17,927 nt of DNA. Origin: Candidatus Magasanikiibacteriota bacterium (GTDB lineage Bacteria > Patescibacteriota > Patescibacteriia > Magasanikbacterales > UBA10003). Shown here in pieces: positions 15,764-17,927 of this stretch (position 1 is its first letter; every line of letters starts with the position of its first letter). The translations under genes and the position numbers were made by a program. Where the stretch lies: contig JAPLWR010000110.1 in NCBI GenBank assembly GCA_026396495.1, positions 3,959 to 21,885 of the forward strand, read 5' to 3'. The notes beneath the pieces were generated by a model. It ran no database searches. It saw only the letters and a program-made list of their open reading frames with translations, and was not told where the DNA came from.

Positions 15764-16114
15764 ATGCGTCATCAAAAGAAAAAAGTAACTTTAGATAGAA
15801 AAAAAGCACCACGTGTTGCCCTACTTAAGAATTTGGCTGCTAGTGTTATTTTATATGAAAAAGTAAAAACCACTAAAGCTAAAGCCAAGGCTGTTCAACC
15901 AATAGTAGAAAAGATGATTACTTTGGGTAAGAAAGGCACTTTAGCTGCCCGTCGTGAATTACTTTCTTTCTTTTTTACAGAAAATCCAGTTAAAAAAATA
16001 ATGGAAGATTTGGGTAAAAAGTATGCCGGAAGAAACGGTGGCTATACCCGTATTGTTAAATTAGGTACTCGCGCCGGAGATGCGGCAGAAGTGGTATCTA
16101 TTGAATTAGTTTAA
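15764..16114 (+). CDS. rplQ: 50S ribosomal protein L17
   Basis: A 116-residue protein at the exit-tunnel side of the 50S subunit. Recognised by the opening MRHQKKKVTLDRKKAPRVAL, the segment LAASVILYEKVKTTKAKAKA, and the end GGYTRIVKLGTRAGDAAEVV followed by SIELV. Length is in the normal range of about 115-130. It follows rpoA by 5 nt, the classical order, and has only a weak purine stretch (AAGAAG) upstream. Confidence 0.96.
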   Translation: MRHQKKKVTLDRKKAPRVALLKNLAASVILYEKVKTTKAKAKAVQPIVEKMITLGKKGTLAARRELLSFFFTENPVKKIMEDLGKKYAGRNGGYTRIVKLGTRAGDAAEVVSIELV

Positions 16115-16118
16115 ATCT

Positions 16119-16481
16119 ATGAAAGAAGAATATAAAAGAGCAATTCACACCATCGATGCCACTGACCAAATTTTGGGTCGCATGGCAACTTTAATCGCTA
16201 CTTTACTACAAGGTAAAAATAAGCCAGATTATGAACCTCATATTGATTCTGGAGATATTGTAATTGTTAAAAATGCCTCTAAAGTAAGAGTGACTGGTGC
16301 TAAGTTTTCCGATAAAATTTACAGACATCACAGCAATCATCCAGGTGGTTTGAAAGAAAGAAGTTTTAAAGAAGTTGTAGCTAAAGATCCTAGAGAAGTG
16401 GTCCATTTGGCTGTGAATAAAATGTTGCCCAAAAATAAATTAAGAGCCAAGCGTTTAAAGCGTTTAAAAATAGAGAACTAA
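16119..16481 (+). CDS. rplM: 50S ribosomal protein L13, short form
   Basis: A 120-residue early-assembly protein of the 50S subunit. The family motifs are DATDQILGRMATLIATLLQGK, DSGDIVIVKNASKV, the HHSNHPGGLKERSF block, and a helix with AVNKMLPKNKLRAKRLKRLKI. L13 is usually about 142-148 residues. Here the start is a few residues shorter and the C-terminal extension after the LKRLK motif is missing, a trimming in keeping with a reduced genome. It starts 4 nt after rplQ, has no SD, and is paired with rpsI as in most bacteria. Confidence 0.95.
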   Translation: MKEEYKRAIHTIDATDQILGRMATLIATLLQGKNKPDYEPHIDSGDIVIVKNASKVRVTGAKFSDKIYRHHSNHPGGLKERSFKEVVAKDPREVVHLAVNKMLPKNKLRAKRLKRLKIEN

Positions 16482-16485
16482 ATTT

Positions 16486-17016
16486 ATGGTAACTAAAGAA
16501 AAGACAACAACCAAAAAAGTTGCTACAAAACCTAAGGTGGCTAAGAAAGTAGAAAAAGTGGAAAAGGTAGAAGTGGCAGACAAAGAAGTAGTCATGCCTA
16601 AAGTAGAAAAGAAAGTTGGCCGTGATGGCAAATATATTTATGCCGTAGGTCGCCGTAAATCTGCTAAAGCTCAAGTGAAGTTAATGGAAACAGGCAAAGG
16701 TGTCATTACTGTTAATGGCAAGCCTTTAAAAGATTTTTTCACTTATTTCATCTTACAAGCAAAAGTTGTTTCTCCATTAAAAGCTGTGCAAGAAGAAGAA
16801 ACTCATGATGTTGTGGCTATGGTTAAAGGTGGTGGTCCTATTGGTCAGGCTGAGGCCATCAGACTTGGTATTGCCAGAGCTTTGATAAAATGGAATGAAG
16901 CTTTTAAACCAGCTTTAAAGAAAATGGGTTTTATGACCCGCGATCCTCGTGTTAAAGAAAGAAAGAAATTTGGTTTAAAGAAGGCTCGTCGTGCACCACA
17001 GTGGAGTAAACGTTAA
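16486..17016 (+). CDS. rpsI: 30S ribosomal protein S9 with long basic N-terminal extension
   Basis: A 176-residue 30S head protein whose C-terminal tail reaches the P-site tRNA anticodon. The core starts at about residue 51 (KYIYAVGRRKSAKAQVKL). It continues with TVNGKPLKDFF, VKGGGPIGQAEAIRLGIARAL and DPRVKERKKFGLKKARRAPQ, and ends in WSKR, the standard Lys/Arg end. S9 is normally about 130 residues. The extra ~45 residues are Lys/Val/Glu-rich repeats (KKVEKVEKVE), probably disordered. Last gene of the operon, 4 nt after rplM, followed by a hairpin terminator. Confidence 0.95.
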   Translation: MVTKEKTTTKKVATKPKVAKKVEKVEKVEVADKEVVMPKVEKKVGRDGKYIYAVGRRKSAKAQVKLMETGKGVITVNGKPLKDFFTYFILQAKVVSPLKAVQEEETHDVVAMVKGGGPIGQAEAIRLGIARALIKWNEAFKPALKKMGFMTRDPRVKERKKFGLKKARRAPQWSKR

Positions 17017-17032
17017 TTTCAAAATACAAAGA

Positions 17033-17062
17033 AAACAGTCCGTTCTGCGGGCTGTTTTTTTG
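17033..17062 (+). terminator. Rho-independent terminator of the ribosomal operon
   Basis: ACAGTCCG (17035-17042) pairs with CGGGCTGT (17048-17055) with one T-G wobble and a 5-nt loop, directly followed by a run of T to 17061. It lies 18 nt after the rpsI stop and separates the operon from the GC-rich unit. Confidence 0.88.
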
Positions 17063-17093
17063 TTTAATTTAAGCTTAAAAGTGGGGGAGGGTC

Positions 17094-17122
17094 TTGACAA
17101 AAGGCTAAAAATGTGGTATGCT
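17094..17122 (+). promoter_or_regulatory. Consensus promoter of the GC-rich small-gene unit
   Basis: TTGACA (17094-17099), a 17-bp spacer, and TATGCT (17117-17122) with TGG before the -10. The spacer shares 14 of 17 positions with that of the minus-strand RNA promoter at 9040-9068, including TAAAAAT and the extended -10. Transcription would start near 17129, leaving a leader of about 80 nt. Confidence 0.8.
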
Positions 17123-17158
17123 GTATTGTTAATCGTGCCAGATTTGGGCCGATTAGGG

Positions 17159-17205
17159 CAGCTCGCTTTAGCGGGCTGATGCAATCGTCCTTTTGACAAG
17201 AGGTG
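17159..17205 (+). promoter_or_regulatory. Leader hairpin and strong RBS of the GC-rich gene
   Basis: CAGCTCGC (17159-17166) pairs with GCGGGCTG (17171-17178) around a TTTA loop with one T-G wobble. It is followed after about 20 nt by GAGGTG (17200-17205), a good Shine-Dalgarno sequence 5 nt before ATG 17211. Such an RBS is exceptional here, where most genes have none, and it decides the start codon. Confidence 0.65.
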
Positions 17206-17210
17206 AGATG

Positions 17211-17645
17211 ATGTCGGCCAAGATGAGGGTTTTCCTGTCGTTCTCGGGTCTGCTGAGGGCGATGCGTCGCGGCACGGTTAAGGGGGAAGATCTGCTGGGG
17301 GCAGTCTTCTACTTCGGTTGCAACAGGGAACACCTGTTCCCGGTTGACCCCACGTACCGGAACCTGGACATGCAGGTCATCTTCGACGAGGAAGACCGTG
17401 TCGAAGAGGGGAAGATCATCCTCGAGACGATCCGTGAGATGGTGCTGCAGGCCGAGGCCAAAGGCTGGGTGGGCTTCCGTCAGCCGGGCGAGCACAACTC
17501 GGTCGAAGGCCTGAACGAGATCCTCGCTGCCGCTGGTCTCCCCGAGATCCTGACGATCGAGGATCTGGCCTACGGCTACAACTACCCGTCCGTCATCAGG
17601 GCGGCCGAGGCGCAGGGTCACCCCGCTCAGTTCTTCTGGCACTGA
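17211..17645 (+). CDS. GC-rich small acidic protein of unknown function
   Basis: A 144-residue soluble protein that I do not recognise. The start region is MSAKMRVFLSFSGLLRAMRRG. Charged and aromatic stretches follow (GAVFYFGCNREHLFPVDP, QVIFDEEDRVEEGK), then a helix-rich middle and the end AAEAQGHPAQFFWH. It has one cysteine and no signal peptide, membrane helix or known catalytic motif. Codon choice is strikingly different from the neighbours, with G or C at most third positions (39 of 60 bases G/C at 17461-17520), while the ribosomal genes next to it are AT-rich. ATG 17211 is chosen for its 5-nt distance from GAGGTG; ATG 17208 and TTG 17193 are alternatives in the same frame. It has its own promoter, hairpin leader and terminator, so it is a self-contained cistron, either acquired or kept at unusual composition for high expression. 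Confidence 0.82.
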   Translation: MSAKMRVFLSFSGLLRAMRRGTVKGEDLLGAVFYFGCNREHLFPVDPTYRNLDMQVIFDEEDRVEEGKIILETIREMVLQAEAKGWVGFRQPGEHNSVEGLNEILAAAGLPEILTIEDLAYGYNYPSVIRAAEAQGHPAQFFWH

Positions 17646-17714
17646 AGTCCTCTAGGGACTAGTCCAGTCCACCTCACCCAGCTAACAACGCCAACAACAA
17701 CATTATGTCCCCAC

Positions 17715-17744
17715 GCCTGGTGCTTCGCATCAGGCTCTTTTTTT
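17715..17744 (+). terminator. Rho-independent terminator of the GC-rich unit
   Basis: GCCTGGTGC (17715-17723) pairs with GCATCAGGC (17727-17735) with one G-T wobble and a TTC turn, followed by TCTTTTTTT. A smaller hairpin, AGTCC/GGACT (17646-17660), directly follows the stop codon. Confidence 0.88.
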
Positions 17745-17756
17745 ATCCAAATAAGG

Positions 17757-17785
17757 TTGACTTTTTAAGCACCATATGTTAATTT
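17757..17785 (+). promoter_or_regulatory. Probable promoter of the partial right-end gene
   Basis: TTGACT (17757-17762), a 17-bp spacer, and TAATTT (17780-17785) with TGT before the -10 (an extended -10). A small hairpin, CTGC/GCAG (17792-17804), lies at the expected start of the leader. The -10 is imperfect, so confidence is moderate. Confidence 0.5.
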
Positions 17786-17833
17786 TAAGTTCTGCTTTAA
17801 GCAGGGACATATTCTTTTAATGCGGGGTGGATT

Positions 17834-17927
17834 ATGCCAGGCGTTTGGTATCTGGTCGTTTCCGTTTTTGTGAGGCGTCTTGGCCACTATGTTGCCAAAC
17901 ACATTTCTCTTCAGGCCAAAGATGAAG
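17834..17927 (+). CDS. Start of a small hypothetical protein, cut by the window end
   Basis: An open frame from ATG 17834 to the edge (31 codons), beginning MPGVWYLVVSVFVRRLGHYV. The start is hydrophobic and then basic, resembling a short membrane helix or amphipathic segment. It has a GGGGTGG purine stretch just upstream that could act as a weak SD, although only 3 nt away. It lies downstream of a probable promoter and a small leader hairpin. Codons are richer in G/C than those of the housekeeping genes, like the gene before it, suggesting a second cistron of the same kind. Too little is visible to say more. Confidence 0.4.
   Translation, partial: MPGVWYLVVSVFVRRLGHYVAKHISLQAKDE

Noticed and set aside
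17064..17642. 192-aa open frame on the minus strand opposite the GC-rich gene.
   Set aside because: It is a shadow of high-GC coding sequence. The promoter, SD and terminator all support the plus strand.
17090..17927. Contig chimera as the cause of the GC jump.
   Set aside because: The promoter and flanks remain AT-rich and the promoter resembles the one at 9040-9068 in the same window. Not fully excluded without read coverage.
1..17927. CRISPR arrays, insertion sequences, tRNA genes, rRNA genes.
   Set aside because: None seen; no regularly spaced repeats, transposase frames or cloverleaf-like sequences were found by eye.

Overview
The window reads as part of the chromosome of a candidate-phyla-radiation bacterium (Patescibacteria, probably a Parcubacteria-type lineage). 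This is inferred from AT-rich coding sequence, short intergenic gaps, start codons in an 'aattATG' context mostly without a Shine-Dalgarno sequence, a reduced alanyl-tRNA synthetase without its C-terminal domain, an RNA polymerase alpha subunit without a recognisable C-terminal domain, and a conjugation-type ATPase cluster of a kind common in these genomes. The lineage is an inference; no 16S rRNA gene is present. Almost everything is on the plus strand; the main exception is one large non-coding RNA.

Layout. (1) 3-758: 3' part of secF. (2) 826-4480: three genes, namely a small membrane protein, a membrane-anchored protein of unknown function and a VirD4/TraG-like ATPase with a C-terminal zinc ribbon. 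They are preceded by an unusual leader in which a Shine-Dalgarno sequence lies between two hairpins. (3) 4486-6816: an O-antigen-ligase-like membrane protein with C-terminal TPRs, then a terminator. (4) 6892-8553: an HD-hydrolase domain fused to MnmA (tRNA 2-thiouridylase), transcribed from a promoter that leaves almost no leader. (5) 8556-9034, minus strand: an RNA of about 480 nt, GC-rich and densely structured, with its own promoter and terminator, that I cannot assign to a known family. (6) 9166-10976: alaS from a leaderless promoter, interrupted by an internal deletion plus frameshift that removes motif 2. (7) 11008-12666: a GT-C-type membrane glycosyltransferase. (8) 12706-17062: infA-rpmJ-rpsM-rpsK-rpsD-rpoA-rplQ-rplM-rpsI, from a consensus promoter to a hairpin terminator. 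The first two genes each carry a nearly identical structured leader of about 70 nt that ends exactly at the AUG. (9) 17094-17744: a compact GC-rich unit (promoter, hairpin leader, strong RBS, 144-aa protein of unknown function, terminator) whose base composition and RBS differ sharply from its neighbours. (10) 17757-17927: the start of what looks like another unit of this type, cut by the window end.

The best candidates for something undescribed are the minus-strand RNA, the duplicated infA/rpmJ leader element, the GC-rich unit at the right end (whose promoter closely resembles that of the RNA), and the two-hairpin leader at 760-825. The rest is housekeeping (translation, transcription, tRNA modification, protein export) plus cell-envelope and DNA-transfer functions.
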